Translations under genes and position numbers: made by a program
Assembly: GCF_036785885.1 (NCBI RefSeq)
Contig: NC_092310.1
Coordinates: 4,092,001 to 4,156,000, forward strand
DNA length: 64,000 bases
Source of the DNA: Coffea arabica
Taxonomy: Eukaryota; Streptophyta; Magnoliopsida; Gentianales; Rubiaceae
Direction of reading: 5' to 3'
Shown here: piece after piece, positions 35,113-46,177 of the stretch
How the letters are laid out: each line of letters opens with the position of its first letter
Numbering within the stretch: the stretch's first letter is position 1
Notes under the pieces: model-generated
The model's database searches: none
Told to the model about the DNA's origin: nothing
The model's input: the letters and a program-made list of their open reading frames with translations, nothing else

Positions 35113-36333
35113 TAGGGGTGGGCACGGGTCGGGTACCCGCCCCTAACATGATTTGGCTGACCCGACCCTAATATATCGGATCAGCCATTTTGCGACCCTA
35201 ACCCGCTCCTAATATTTTCGAGTACCCGAATAGTGGGTACCCGAAAAAAAGGAGCGGGTCATAGGGTACCCGCCCCTAAAAAAAACTATTTTTCAATAAA
35301 AAAAATTTATTTTCTACTTAATATCAACATGTTTTTCAATAAAAAAAACATGTTTTTCCAATTAATATTGGTAGAGATATTGTAATTAAAGTCCATACAT
35401 CACCATTCTCACACATTTCATCTAATAATCAAATTGATCTCATAAATTTAGTACATATTAGAATATCTAATGGACAAAACGAAGTTTCATAATAATTTTG
35501 AGTAAATCACCATTTTCACACATTTCATACTTCTACAACAAACAAACACAAGGATAATAAGTATTTGATAACTTCTCCAAGGATATTATGGTACAAGACC
35601 GCATCTCAAATAAGTCAATTGTGAAATCAAGTTCGGAAAAGAATTGAATAGAACTAATTATTTTTGAAAAAAATATAACCAAAATAACGTTAAAAATCTT
35701 CCCCAACTTCTTTACATCTTTGGAATAGACCTTATGGTATTAAGGTGATGAAAAAGAAAAATAAATTTCTTACACTAAATAAAAGAGACAAATTTAAGAG
35801 ATATAATTGCAAATGAATGACACAAATATTTTAATTATCTAGCTAACAGAAAATTGAAACTCCAAACAAAAATCTTTGATTGAATTGATGCAAGATTTGC
35901 AGGAAAGATTGATGGAGGTAGAATAAAATTAAAAAAGATGAAAGGGATGAACAATTTTTATAACAGAGTTTCACAATTTTTTTTTTCATTTTGTTAATGT
36001 TTCACCGAGAATATTCGCTTTCTTCAAAAAAATGAGAAGAGTAGATCATATAGGATTAGAATATGAGGCTGCGAGCCACTTCACTTGCACTTAGAATTAA
36101 AAATTACAAAATTATAAAATGATCCCTACTTTTTTAATATTTATAAAATATACCCTACGGGTCGGGTACCCGCGGGTTTTTATTTTTCTGATCCGTATCC
36201 GTACCCGATTTTTCGGGTACCCAACCCTCATCTGCCCCGCTAAGAAAAATCGGATCGGGTATCCTATTTTTCGGATCGGATCGGATCGGGTTCATCGGAT
36301 TTTCGGATCGGCGGATTTTTTTGCCCACCCCTA
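35113..36333. mobile_element. hAT-like MITE packed with GGGTACCCG
   Basis: 1221 bp flanked by the exact 8-bp duplication GTCGTAGA (35105-35112 and 36334-36341). Perfect 11-bp inverted ends TAGGGGTGGGC. The left side is dense in GGGTACCCG and GACCCG, the right side in CGGATCGG. The AT-rich core has no transposase. It sits inside the Copia RNase H coding region. Confidence 0.94.
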
Positions 36334-36341
36334 GTCGTAGA

Positions 36342-37037
36342 GCAACTGCTTAGAGATGGAATTATTTCCATTGATTTTGTGAAGTCAGAGTTGTACTTGG
36401 CCGATCCTCTGACTAAACCTGTAGGAAGAAAATTAATTCTTCAAACTACAAGAGAAATGGGACCGAGGCCAACAAGTTGTCAAAAGAGACAGTAACCCAG
36501 CCTATGTGATTAGTGATCTCATGAAATAGGTTAATATAGGTAATAACAAATTAATATTGACCATAAAGCACTTCAAATTTAAGTCCCTCTAGAGATAAGT
36601 GCTTTGATTGCTAGTAATTGTGAGGGTGAGTTAAAACTCTTAATGAATTCATATCCCTTTAAGGAGGTGTATTTAAAATAGTATACACTTGATGAATTCG
36701 CTTATATGAGAGTGGAGTGGGGCCACTCCTACAAGATTTATTGGCCGAATATTTAGAACTCTCATGAATAACCAGGCAGGCGCACTGTCTAAAAGCCCAA
36801 AACCGTGTTACCAGCAAATTATGGGTTTCAATGTGATTGATAAAATTTCTGTCATATATCAAGAGTTATTGATTCATAAAAATTCATATTTCACCAATAA
36901 TTTTGTAGGTCATGTTTTATCAATCTAACTTTGGTTCATAGTCTAAAAGACACCAAACTAATTATATTTTACCCAAATAAATCCAGCAGATTATTTTCTT
37001 ACCTTTTGTCCAAAATCTTTTGAAATGGGAAGGAGAT
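36342..37037 (+). pseudogene. Copia C-terminal coding and 3' leader
   Basis: The final Copia residues (GIISIDFVKSELYLADPLTK, about 36356-36420) end at the stop near 36493. About 540 bp of non-coding sequence then lead to the polypurine tract at 37023-37037, next to the 3' LTR. Confidence 0.8.
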
Positions 37038-37753
37038 TGTTATAAATAATAGGGGTATTTCAAAAGACTTTGTCCCACATTAAAAAACTAAAGGAACTTC
37101 TCATCATTTATAATGCTTACTCTTTTATTGGACTTGTGTTAAGTTGGTAACTAGTGTGAACTCGCGTGCATGTGAGGAAAGTTGAATTGGGCCGTTTCAG
37201 TACAAATTGGCCGATTTGCCCTCCGGTGCGTGGGTTAAACATGGCCCAAGTTGGTATTACTGCGAGCAAGAATAAATTTTACTTTTACATTTTTCAAATC
37301 AAAGTTTGACTCTTTCCCGTGAAGATAAATTCTTATCTCATTGGTTACGAAAGCCAGGGCATGTTCACAACGTTCTCTTATTAACGTTATTTTCTGTTAC
37401 ACGAAAAATTAGGCATATTTCTTTTATGTTATCAGATATTTTTTCCAATGTACACTTTCTGATGCCTATAAATAGTAGTTATTCCCACTTTAGAAAGTGC
37501 ACCAAAAAGCTGATAGTAGAGATCTTTCTACCAGTTTTCTTCTTCTTCTTCTTCTTCTTTCACTCATTGTTGGATTTACGCAACATTTGCTAGTTCTGAC
37601 CCTTCGTGTTTATAACAAGAAGAAAGCTTGTTTAATCCTGGAGAAACATTTCAACCTCCTAAAATAGTTTATTAGGACAGTGCTATTAAGCACGACTCAA
37701 ACTACATTTTATTAGTTTTAGTTAACATTATTTTTTTTGGCTATTTTTCAACA
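37038..37753 (+). repeat. 3' LTR of the Copia element
   Basis: 716 bp, TGTTATAAATAATAGGGG to TATTTTTCAACA, uninterrupted and therefore the reference for the split 5' LTR. The polypurine tract is directly upstream and the duplication GCTTC directly downstream. A TATAAATAG at about 37467 is the likely LTR promoter, matched in the 5' LTR at about 21442. Confidence 0.93.
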
Positions 37754-37758
37754 GCTTC

Positions 37759-38162
37759 AACACTTCATACCCTACTTATTATGAATTTCATTGTTACATT
37801 GGAAATTATTAATTTGATCGAAAGTAATAAATCATTCATGTAAAAAAAGAGATGAAAGGAAGAGCGAAAGAGAAGAAAGAAGAAGGGAAGAGGATGAAGA
37901 GGTGTGGGAAGTGGTGTTAGGGAGGAAAAGGGGAGGGAAAAGAGGGTAGTGGGTCGTTGTGGTGGACAATAGGGTGGTTGGGGTGGGAGGGGAAGGAAGT
38001 TTGATTTCAAAAATTCTAAAAACAACCCCACAAAATTTAAAATTTTTAAAAATATCCAATGATGTCAATAGTGAAAGGAAAAGGAAAGAAAAAGTCAAAG
38101 GAATTTTCAACACCAAAAAAGAAAATGAAGAAATATGAAAGAAAAGAAAAATATTAAAAAAT
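37759..38162. repeat. purine-rich tract
   Basis: 37843-38020 and 38070-38160 are strongly purine-biased on the plus strand (GAAGAAAGAAGAAGGGAAGAG and similar). They create long proline/leucine-rich spurious frames on the minus strand. No gene is supported. Confidence 0.7.
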
Positions 38163-38324
38163 ATGAGTAAATCTTTCCTACACTGACGGTGTATACACTA
38201 TCATCGTTGGATTCATGACATGTGTACAAAAGTTGAATTTCAATTTCAAATTTTGTATAGTTGTCATTCATCCAACTCTGATAGTGTATAGTGTATATAC
38301 TGTCAGTATAGGAAAAATTAATCC
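38163..38324. mobile_element. palindromic MITE, TGTATACAC family
   Basis: About 160 bp with inverted arms CTACACTGACGGTGTATACA and complement CTATACTGACAGTATATACA around a shared centre (GTTGGATTCATGACATGTG ... CATTCATCCAAC). Further copies lie at 43643-43745 (partial) and 43985-44125, with relics at 10836-10990 and 18400-18540. Confidence 0.8.
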
Positions 38325-39184
38325 AAAAAATATTATGCATCACTTGCGTGTGGCATGCTGGTTATAGGTCAAATTTTAGATTTGTTTAAAATACAATGAG
38401 TTTATATAGACATTTTAACACATAAAGCGACCATAGGGTGGTCGGTTGACTTTTGGCAAAATCTTAGGTTTTTTTTTTTTTTTTTTTTGTATTTCACCCT
38501 TAAATAAACAACTAAAACTTGGATTATAATTAATATCCACCTAGAGAAATGTATATTAGTAAATTTTCTATATGCATGTAAAATCAATTTTCATAAACTT
38601 CATTTATTCAAATGTCTTAATTTTGTTTGGTACACACATTGGGTGCATTAAGATTGCATAAAAACTCAAGACTAATTGTCTCTCAGATGATATACATTCA
38701 ATCCCAAAAAGCAAATTGTAAACAAAGACTCGAGAAAAGAAGAAACTACAGAGCAGATCAAAACTCAAAAGCAACATTCTTAGTCATTATTAAACACATC
38801 CACTCTAGTCAAGACTGATTCTAGCCCATTTTTCTCGCTAATGGTGCCACTTGTTGGAAGGATTTGAGGATTGAGGATTCGAAAGATGGTGATTCAATGG
38901 ACAATTAGAGTGTAGAGGATTTGTCGTACTAGAATTTAGTTTCTTCTATAACTCTTTGCAAAATTCTGTGGTAGCTAGGATTCTAAAGGGATTTAATCTC
39001 CAAATTTCCTAGTCCAAGTAATCTGGACTAACCAAATCTGAAGTGGCAATGAATCAGTAATTTCTATAGTTCACCATTTTTGTTTTTTGACCTTATGCTC
39101 TCACTTATAACGCCCAAGTGAGCGCAAAAGGCAACTGTCTAAGGAGAAGATGTGGAAAGCATCACTATCCAGTCAAGAAGAGCC
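38325..39184. other. spacer upstream of the PUT fragment
   Basis: No gene recognised; T-run at 38470-38489. The part next to 39185 may be the old 5' flank of the PUT pseudogene. Confidence 0.45.
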
Positions 39185-39346
39185 ATGACAATTACCACCT
39201 CTCCTTCACCTAAAGATGGCCAAAGTTCAAATCAAGAATTACCGGTAACAACCAATCTTGAAGCCTCAATCAAAAAGGAAAGTTTCAAGTAAAGATACCC
39301 TTATTCCTCTAATTTTTCTCATATACTTTGACGTTGCAGGTGGTCC
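39185..39346 (+). pseudogene. truncated N-terminus of a second PUT transporter
   Basis: An ATG at 39185 opens a short hydrophilic leader (TTSPSPKDGQSSNQELP). After a one-base frame shift near 39275 the sequence reads LIPLIFLIYFDVAGGP, the first-helix signature of PUT transporters and nearly the same as [16 protein letters not shown] in the intact gene at 11352. The match stops abruptly at about 39343, 38 bp before the Helitron-like repeat. The leader differs from that of the intact gene, so this is a distinct paralogue rather than a recent copy. Confidence 0.85.
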
Positions 39347-39380
39347 CAACCGAAATAAAAAGTAGTCAAAAACCATAGTT

Positions 39381-41370
39381 AATATAACTATTCACCATTC
39401 TATATCTTCTAGAACCTTTCCAATACATTGACATGTGTTATTGTCTAATGCTTTCTAAATTCTTTTGCTCTTTAATAACTTCAATTAATATTATCTAATG
39501 GTCATTAGTTATCTAGTTCTAAAGTTTAAATCTCTAAATTTTAGGTAAAAAACATGTTTTGTTAAACAAATTTATCAAAAAGTCTACCTAAGTAAAATTT
39601 TCTACTTTCGCATTTTCTTTTGTTGCAAATGACAAATAGTGTATATTGTCATTTACAAAATGTTTTTGCACATAGGATATTATAAATTTTAATGAATGGT
39701 TTAACAAACTAATAAGTATCAATATGTGGTTACTTTTAAAGATAAAAGTGATAAAAATTTTTCCCTACCCTATTATACAAATAAACTATTTTACCAATTG
39801 TCTAAAATTAATATCTTCTCAACCCTATTGTACAAAAAATTATTTTAGTAATTGTCTAAAATTAATATTTTTTCAAATTAATTACTTCTAACTAGAGGTG
39901 GCAATTTGGATTGAGATCCATTTATCCATCCATATAATCCATAATTAAATGGATTTGGATTATCCATTTATGGTATTGGTTTTAAATGGTTGACCCAAGT
40001 AAAACCATTAAATTAAATGGATTTATATGGATTATCCACAAAAACCACATATATCCATTTCCCTAAAAACCAAATAAAAGAAACGGATAGATCCCTCTAA
40101 CTAGAACCAACTGGGAATGAAGGACCACATGTGACAGCTGTTGAATGAAGGATTGAGTGAGAAAATCTTAACAACTTAAACATAACTAATTTCCAACGCC
40201 CTTTGCACGCTGAAGACTTGGGGCATGTGGTTGTTAATTGACATCTCAGATGCTGTAGAATTATTAACGGAAACTTGCAGAATAGATCCACGTCAAATTA
40301 ATGAAGGTGAGAAAAAAAGTGATTAGGACGTCCAGAAATTCACGATTTAGACTAGTCCAAGATTATTGTGTTTATAAATACTCCCGCTTTTTCTCAAAGC
40401 TATTCATATTACAAGAAATGGTAATACAAAAACAAAGTAACCAAAATATTTAAATGGATTATAAATGGATAATTGGATTTTATTTAATCCATTTAGATCC
40501 ATCCATTTAGATCCATTTATTAAATGGATCTATATGGATTGGATAAATTTCATCCACCATCCATTAAGTCAAAACCAATTATGAACCATTTATCCATATT
40601 GCCACCTCTACTTCTAACTATTCAAAGACTAATTAGTGCAAAAAAATGCTTACAATTTTTAGACAACAATACTTTATACTATTCACCAGTTTCAAAACTT
40701 CTAGAAGCTTTACTTATTAATTTTTTAGAGTCAACGCTTTTTTTTAATTTATTCTAAAATTTATTATACACTGTATAATCTTTTCAAATTACAAAACATT
40801 CTACAAAATCCACAATAGTTTCAATTTTTAAAGAGTTCTACACCTCATTCATTACCATTTAAAATCTAAATAACAAGTAAAAGTGTATCAATTTTTTACC
40901 TATGTATTACGTTGACCACATTGTATGTCTTTATCTTTGTAAATTACAAAGAATTCTACCAAATACAACCAATTTTTAAATTGCTTTCAAATTCAATAAA
41001 CAAAAAAATGAATGAATTACATTTAATTGTAAGATTTCAAATAGTTTTCTACGATAGTAAAACTATGAAATACTTTATTCTAAAATTTAAATTATTTTTT
41101 AACTATTTGTAGTTCCGGTGCATAGGCATATTTTATCATCAAATCCTCCATTAGTGCAATATGTTTTGAAGATTTGTTGGTGTTAAGAGTTCCTACATCA
41201 TTTTTCAAGAATAATTAGAAATTTGGAAGACAATTAATTTTCACATATCTATTGCAAACCTCACAATCCATTTCATATGGAATTGCATTTGAATTTAATG
41301 ATTGTTTTAAAATTTTAATTATTTTTAATAGATTTGTAAGTCCTGTGCATAATACAGGAAATAAAGCTAG
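39381..41370 (+). mobile_element. Helitron-like repeat, copy 2
   Basis: About 2 kb alignable to 16640-18225, interrupted by the hAT element at 39893-40610. The right end has a 6-bp stem hairpin TCCTGT/ACAGGA (41341-41359), then CTAG (41367-41370) followed by T, matching the hairpin-CTRR-T end of Helitrons. The left border is uncertain and could lie upstream, which would place the PUT fragment inside the element. No Rep/helicase coding. Confidence 0.65.
39893..40610. mobile_element. hAT-like MITE packed with ATCCATTTA
   Basis: 718 bp flanked by the exact 8-bp duplication CTTCTAAC (39885-39892 and 40611-40618). Ends TAGAGGTGGCAAT perfectly inverted. Subterminal ATGGAT/ATCCATTTA repeats enclose a core (about 40085-40430) of ordinary composition with a TATAAATAC at about 40374, possibly captured host DNA including promoter-like sequence. 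Confidence 0.93.
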
Positions 41371-41493
41371 TTCCTACAATTTGTAGGTTAATTTGTTAAA
41401 TTGTAATTTATATGTATTACTATCACCATTGTCGGCAGTTTGTTGTGTGGGGCAAAAAATAGTATTGAAACTTGAAAGGATTAGTGTCATGTA

Positions 41494-42223
41494 CACATGT
41501 CAATGAATTGGATCTTACCCAAATCCAACCCAAATCTAATACACTTGGGTAGGGTTTGGATTTAATTTCTCAAATCCAAACCCTACCCAAATCCAATCCC
41601 TGTAAAAGAGTTATAGGTCAAGATAGAGTCTAATTTTCTATGATTCTTATTCAAATCCAAATTCATACCAGTTCCTATCCAGGCCCATGTATATAATTAA
41701 ATTATATATATACTAGTAAATTTATAAAATATTCTAATATTCTATGATTATTGAATCGAATATAGTAAGACTTTATGATTGTTTTCTTTTTCATCCTAAT
41801 TCTAGTTGTCATTGTAATTAGTACAAACTTTTTCAGAAAAAAGAAGAAAAAGTAACGGCAAATAAATGAAAGATTTGACGTAGATACAATTGAAATTTTA
41901 AAAATAAATAGAAGCAGTCGTTAGTAGTTATTTTTTTGAGTTCATGATATTGCATTCAAGTTCTTGAATATTAATTTTATTATTTGAAAATAAAAATTGG
42001 ATGGTGTTTATATATATTTTTTGAAATCTATATATTTTTAATATATTTTTATTTTAGTGCATTTATAAAAATACAACGGATACCCAGACCCATGAGAGTC
42101 TGGGTTTGGACTTAGATCCAGACCCAAATCCAGACCCTTATGGGTATGAAAAAATAACTAAATTTAATAGATTTGAATCTGGATCAAAGGATTTAATCTA
42201 AACCCTACCAATTTACATGCCTG
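41494..42223. mobile_element. hAT-like MITE packed with CCAAATCC
   Basis: About 730 bp. The left end CACATGTCAATGAATTGG is the imperfect inverse of the right end (complement CAGGCATGTAAATTGG). Both ends are rich in CCAAATCC/AACCCTACC and the core is AT-rich. Flanks GTCATGTA and GTTTCGTA are only a partial match, so this copy is older. Confidence 0.65.
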
Positions 42224-42609
42224 GTTTCGTACTAATGAGAATTTCTGTAGCAAAATGTCAATTGCCAATTACAAGCTGGGCCCTTGGTGCGGGCTTGCGC
42301 ATCCAATATAAACCCAAAGTTTTCTATCCAATCAGGCTTCCACATTCCTACTGATCCAAACAAAAAGTAAAAAATCGTGGTCGAAAATGTTCTGGACTTT
42401 TGCCAACTTATTTAGCACTTCAGAAAATGGTCAAAAGGGTATGGACAAATATCCATTTTATTTGGGTAGGAAAAATAGAACTTTACCACAGAGTTAAACA
42501 TTTCAATTTTCTACTATATTGATTTTCTAAATAACTTGTACCATAAATCAGAGCAGATACATTTTTTTCATCTTATAATTGTAAATCTAGGTTTAATTAA
42601 GAAGACTAA

Positions 42610-43408
42610 GGGTCCGTTTGTTTCGGGTGAAAATGTTTTCCAGGAAAATATTTTCCTAATTTCCCGTGTTTGGTTGCACAAAAGTTACTGAAAACATTTT
42701 CCTATGTAAAATATTTTCACTCATCTTATGAAAAACAACTTCCCATCCAAACTTACTGAAGTTGTTTTCCGAAATGCATGCATCCCGCATATAGTATATT
42801 CCAAACTTATTGAAAACATCTTGTAGTATGTTCTTTTTTTTTTAGTGTAAACAGGAGGACTCGAACCCAAGACCTCTTCCTTACACTCCCTCCCCCGTAC
42901 CACCCAACCCAACCCTCCCCCTAGTATATTTAAAATAAAAAAAAACCTCATCCTGCTCATCCTATGCTAGTAATTAATTATGTATAATAGGGAAATTCTT
43001 TTATAGAGAAACTTTCAGCAGTGGGAGTGCAAGATATATGTCACAATAAGCATTACATGTGATTGAAATTTGACACTAAATGGCCAGCAATTTGTTTATT
43101 GCTTAAGAAGATATTTTTTATTCATATATACATTTCTCCAAGATTTTTTAAAATTAAACAATGAGATAAATTTTCTTATTTTGCATAGGAAGAAGTATAT
43201 AGTTATAATGTGTAGAAAGTAAAGATAGAGATAAAAGTGAAAATATTTCAAAAGTTAAACAAATAGCAGAAAAATGAAGTAAGAAAATATTTTCAATAAG
43301 CTAACCAAACACCTGAAAATGATGAAAGAGAAATGATTTTCATGGAAAATTACTTCTACAGAAAATATTTTCCCAAGGAAAACATTTTACTTCCAACCAA
43401 ACAGACCC
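42610..43408. mobile_element. Tourist/Harbinger-like MITE
   Basis: 799 bp bounded by TAA (42607-42609 and 43409-43411). Inverted ends GGGTCCGTTTGTTTCGGG and complement GGGTCTGTTTGGTTGG. Subterminal AAAATATTTTCC repeats. TAA duplication and the GGG(T/C)C..GTTTG end fit Tourist-like elements. It contains a minus-strand SINE at about 42828-42925. Confidence 0.85.
42828..42925 (-). mobile_element. tRNA-derived SINE nested in the Tourist-like MITE
   Basis: Minus-strand sequence GGGTTGGGTGGTACGGG ... box B GGGTTCGAGTCC, ending in an A-run (T-run 42834-42843 on the plus strand). Flanks share only a short ATACTA. Confidence 0.7.
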
Positions 43409-43642
43409 TAATTTGTATTTGTTTTCTACACATAGAATGGTGTTCTTACTCCACTCAAGTAAGCAGCATTTTTATGTCTTCATGCAAATCCTACTAAAAC
43501 ATGGCCGAGGTGCTTTCAACTTGGAAATTAAAATGTATATTCTATAGGTTAAACTAGTTCTTATTCTTAACCCGTTTCTTGAATGGGATTACATATAGTT
43601 TGTTAAAAAATTTGGTTATTTGGTAAATTTAAAAAAAGTAAA

Positions 43643-44125
43643 TCTTATATACACTCACAGTGTACACACTATCATCGTTGGATTCATGACGTGTATGCAA
43701 AAGTTGATTTTCAAATTCAAATTTTGCATAGTTGTCATTCATCCATTATATACGTAAATTGCTAAGTTTGAATATTATATATGTAAACGTTGGAGATATT
43801 AACAATATTATATATACAAGAATATAAATGTTATTTTTATTTGTATTGATTTATTAGATCTATTGATTTAAATCACTATTTGGAATAAAATATCTTGCCA
43901 CATATAAATTCAAATATCTTCAAACGTTGGGTTATGTTAACAAGTTGATTCAAATATCTTCAAAAATCATAACAATATATATATAGTAAATCTTTCCTAT
44001 ACTGACGGTGTATACACTATCATCGTTGGATTCATGACATGTGTGTAAAAGTTGAACTTTAAATTCAAATTTTGCATAGTTATCATTCATCCAATACTGA
44101 TAGTGTATACACTGTCAGTGTTGCA
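43643..44125. mobile_element. two copies of the palindromic TGTATACAC MITE
   Basis: 43643-43745 is a half copy (CACAGTGTACACACTATCAT to CATTCATCC) lacking its right arm. 43985-44125 is complete, with arms CTATACTGACGGTGTATACA and GTGTATACACTGTCAG. AAACGTTGGAGATATT occurs after each (43781 and 44128), so this area was itself duplicated. Confidence 0.75.
43800..43905 (+). repeat. dispersed inverted repeat with 47700-47815
   Basis: AAGAATATAAATGTTA ... TTTGTATTGATTTATTAGATC ... AATATCTTGCCAC matches the reverse complement of 47700-47815 with scattered changes. Identity of the parent repeat is unknown. Confidence 0.7.
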
Positions 44126-45311
44126 AACGTTGGAGATATTTTATTCCTTTTAGGCATTGACTGACTATTATTAATGAAAATAAAACACTTGAAAGTTAAC
44201 TTATTACCAAATATAAATTGCTAAGAATTTGCCCAAGTTAAAGATGTTAAGTAGAGTGATTTCGAAAATTAAGGGGAGATTGGAATGATTCTTATTAACA
44301 AATATAAAACATTTACCAAAATAAAAACACTCAAAAAGATGGCTAAATTAAATATTAAACACAACAATTACGAAAATTAAGGAAAAAAAGTAGGTGACAA
44401 AATACGGAATTGATTCTTGTTAACAAAAATAAAACACTTAAAAGTTGTGGTTTTACTATAATGAAGCTAGTAATTGAAGTTTTATCATTTACTTTGTTGC
44501 AGGAACCCCAGTTGACAGCTAATGAACCTTTTGATGTGTACACAAAGCCGTTTTCAGTGTAGCAAATAAATGATGATTCTCAGCCGCGGGATCTACTTGG
44601 TACTGCAGATTGATAATTTAAGTGGAATTAATAATTAATTGACACTGGACCAACAGGTTCAACTGTCCAATCCTTCTAAAAATTCAACCCCATACCAATT
44701 CCAGACAAAAAACAAACCATTTCCAATCCTCATGTCAAAACATCAAAATTAATAATAATAATAATAATAAATTCAAATCTTTTATCGTTTGGAAAAAAAA
44801 AATTCAAATCCTTAATTTAGATCACAATCCGACATAATATACATATTAGTCTATAAGATGATCCATCATATGAGTTGCTCTTAGTCTTGAAGCTCTAAGA
44901 AAAAATCGATTGGACACAAAAAAAAGCCCACGAGACGAAGGAAGATAGAGATGGCCCAACCCAGGACCTCCTAACAGGCACCTGCGCCTGCGGATGACGA
45001 AGTGACGCACCTCAACACTGGTGCCGGACCACCAGACTGGGCAGGCTACAGGCCAGCTTGAAGAGCTTTGAGTTCATCCTTACAAAGTGCAATAGGGATT
45101 TCATCGGTTTGAGATAGCAAATTTTTTTGAGCCTAATACACTCCCATCTTTGACCTAATTTTATTTGCAATTTAATTTTTATGATAGGAAAATGAAGCTG
45201 TAAATTAATTCGATCATTTTTAACCCTATTCATGTGCAAATCCTTGGACATATTTTAGTTACAGTATGCAACAAATGAACAGTACAATAAAGTGATATTT
45301 AGGAAGGCCTT
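44126..45311. other. spacer with an orphan exon-like site
   Basis: AT-rich sequence with a (TAA)n run at about 44751-44770. The frame at 45012-45251 (minus) has no motif. The only gene-like signal is at 44503-44562. Confidence 0.45.
44503..44562 (+). pseudogene. orphan terminal exon candidate
   Basis: A pyrimidine-rich stretch and TTTGTTGCAG (ending 44502) look like an intron 3' end. They are followed by an open 19-codon stretch (EPQLTANEPFDVYTKPFSV), a stop at 44560-44562 and AATAAA at 44565-44570. Splice acceptor, stop and polyadenylation signal in tight order suggest the last exon of a gene whose other exons are missing or unrecognised. Product unknown. Confidence 0.35.
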
Positions 45312-45326
45312 AAGTTAATCGAATAA

Positions 45327-45474
45327 GCCCTCAGGGGCTTGGTCTGGTAGTTGAGGTTGTTGAAAATGGAGCCTCAGGTCCCTGATTCGAACCTTGCTGC
45401 CAGCAAGTTGCTGAGGGTGGTGAATAGTCTGCGGGGTCCACTCCCTGCGGGACACACCTAAAAAAAAAAAAAAA
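45327..45474 (+). mobile_element. tRNA-derived SINE, family B
   Basis: 148 bp, starting GCCCTCAGGGGCTTGGTCTG, box-B-like CTGATTCGAACC, with an A-tail. Flanked by the exact 15-bp duplication AAGTTAATCGAATAA (45312-45326 and 45475-45489). Confidence 0.93.
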
Positions 45475-45654
45475 AAGTTAATCGAATAAATAAGTCAAAT
45501 ACAAACTATACAATATATTTGGCAAACGGACCGACCACAGATCCCTGTATTGGTGCAATTGGACAATGACAGAAGACTTTTTATCTGAGGTAATGATGGC
45601 CAAATTTTTACCATGCAAGTGCAAGTTACATATAGCTAAAACAGAAAACTATGG

Positions 45655-46167
45655 GGTAAAATAAATTTATCCCTTATGATTTAGTAATTTTTCATACGAT
45701 TGCCCTATAATTTTAAAAGTTATACATGATCCCCTCATAATTTAGACTAAAGTGTCAATGTAATAGAAATGATCTTCTGTAATGGAACCCAAGGAAATGT
45801 TGAAAATATCTTTATTTAAAAATTAAAATGAGTGAAGTGACCAAAATATATAAACTTAATATGCATGACACTTTAATTTCCTATGATTTTATATTTTATT
45901 ACATAACCCCCTTATGGTTAAGTGTTTTATCACATAACTTCCTTATAGTTTTCAAAATATATACATAACTCCCTTGTGATTAATTAATAATTTTCAACTT
46001 TCACAAAGGGGTACTTTTGATTTTTTAGTTGATTTAATTACGAAATGTAAATTCCGTGACTTTGACATTTTAGTTCAAATTATGAGGGTGTTATATATGA
46101 TTTTTCAAACTACATGAGAGTTATGTGAAAAGGTGCTAAATCATAGAGGGTAAAGTGTATATTACCC
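45655..46167. mobile_element. Mutator-like MITE
   Basis: 513 bp flanked by AAAACTATGG (45645-45654 and 46168-46177; 9 or 10 bp). Inverted ends GGTAAAATAAATTTATCCC and complement GGGTAATATACACTTTACCC, followed by CTATGATTTAG-type inner repeats. Same general type as 49558-50613 and 59699-60707. Confidence 0.88.
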
Positions 46168-46177
46168 AAAACTATGG

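Larger units (their letters stand above)
19577..37753 (+). mobile_element. Copia retrotransposon expanded by nested insertions
   Basis: Plus-strand Ty1/copia element flanked by the 5-bp duplication GCTTC (19572-19576 and 37754-37758). The order is 5' LTR, polyprotein start (ATG 21753), gag with zinc knuckle, protease remnant, GAG-pre-integrase, integrase, reverse transcriptase, RNase H, polypurine tract AAATGGGAAGGAGAT (37023-37037) and 3' LTR. The order integrase before reverse transcriptase defines Copia. The host element is about 6 kb; the rest is five or more later insertions. Frames carry many stops, so it is dead. Insertions are listed separately. Confidence 0.93.

Noticed and set aside
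37765..38116. Leucine/proline-rich minus-strand proteins
   Set aside because: They are shadows of the purine tract, with no start context or homology.
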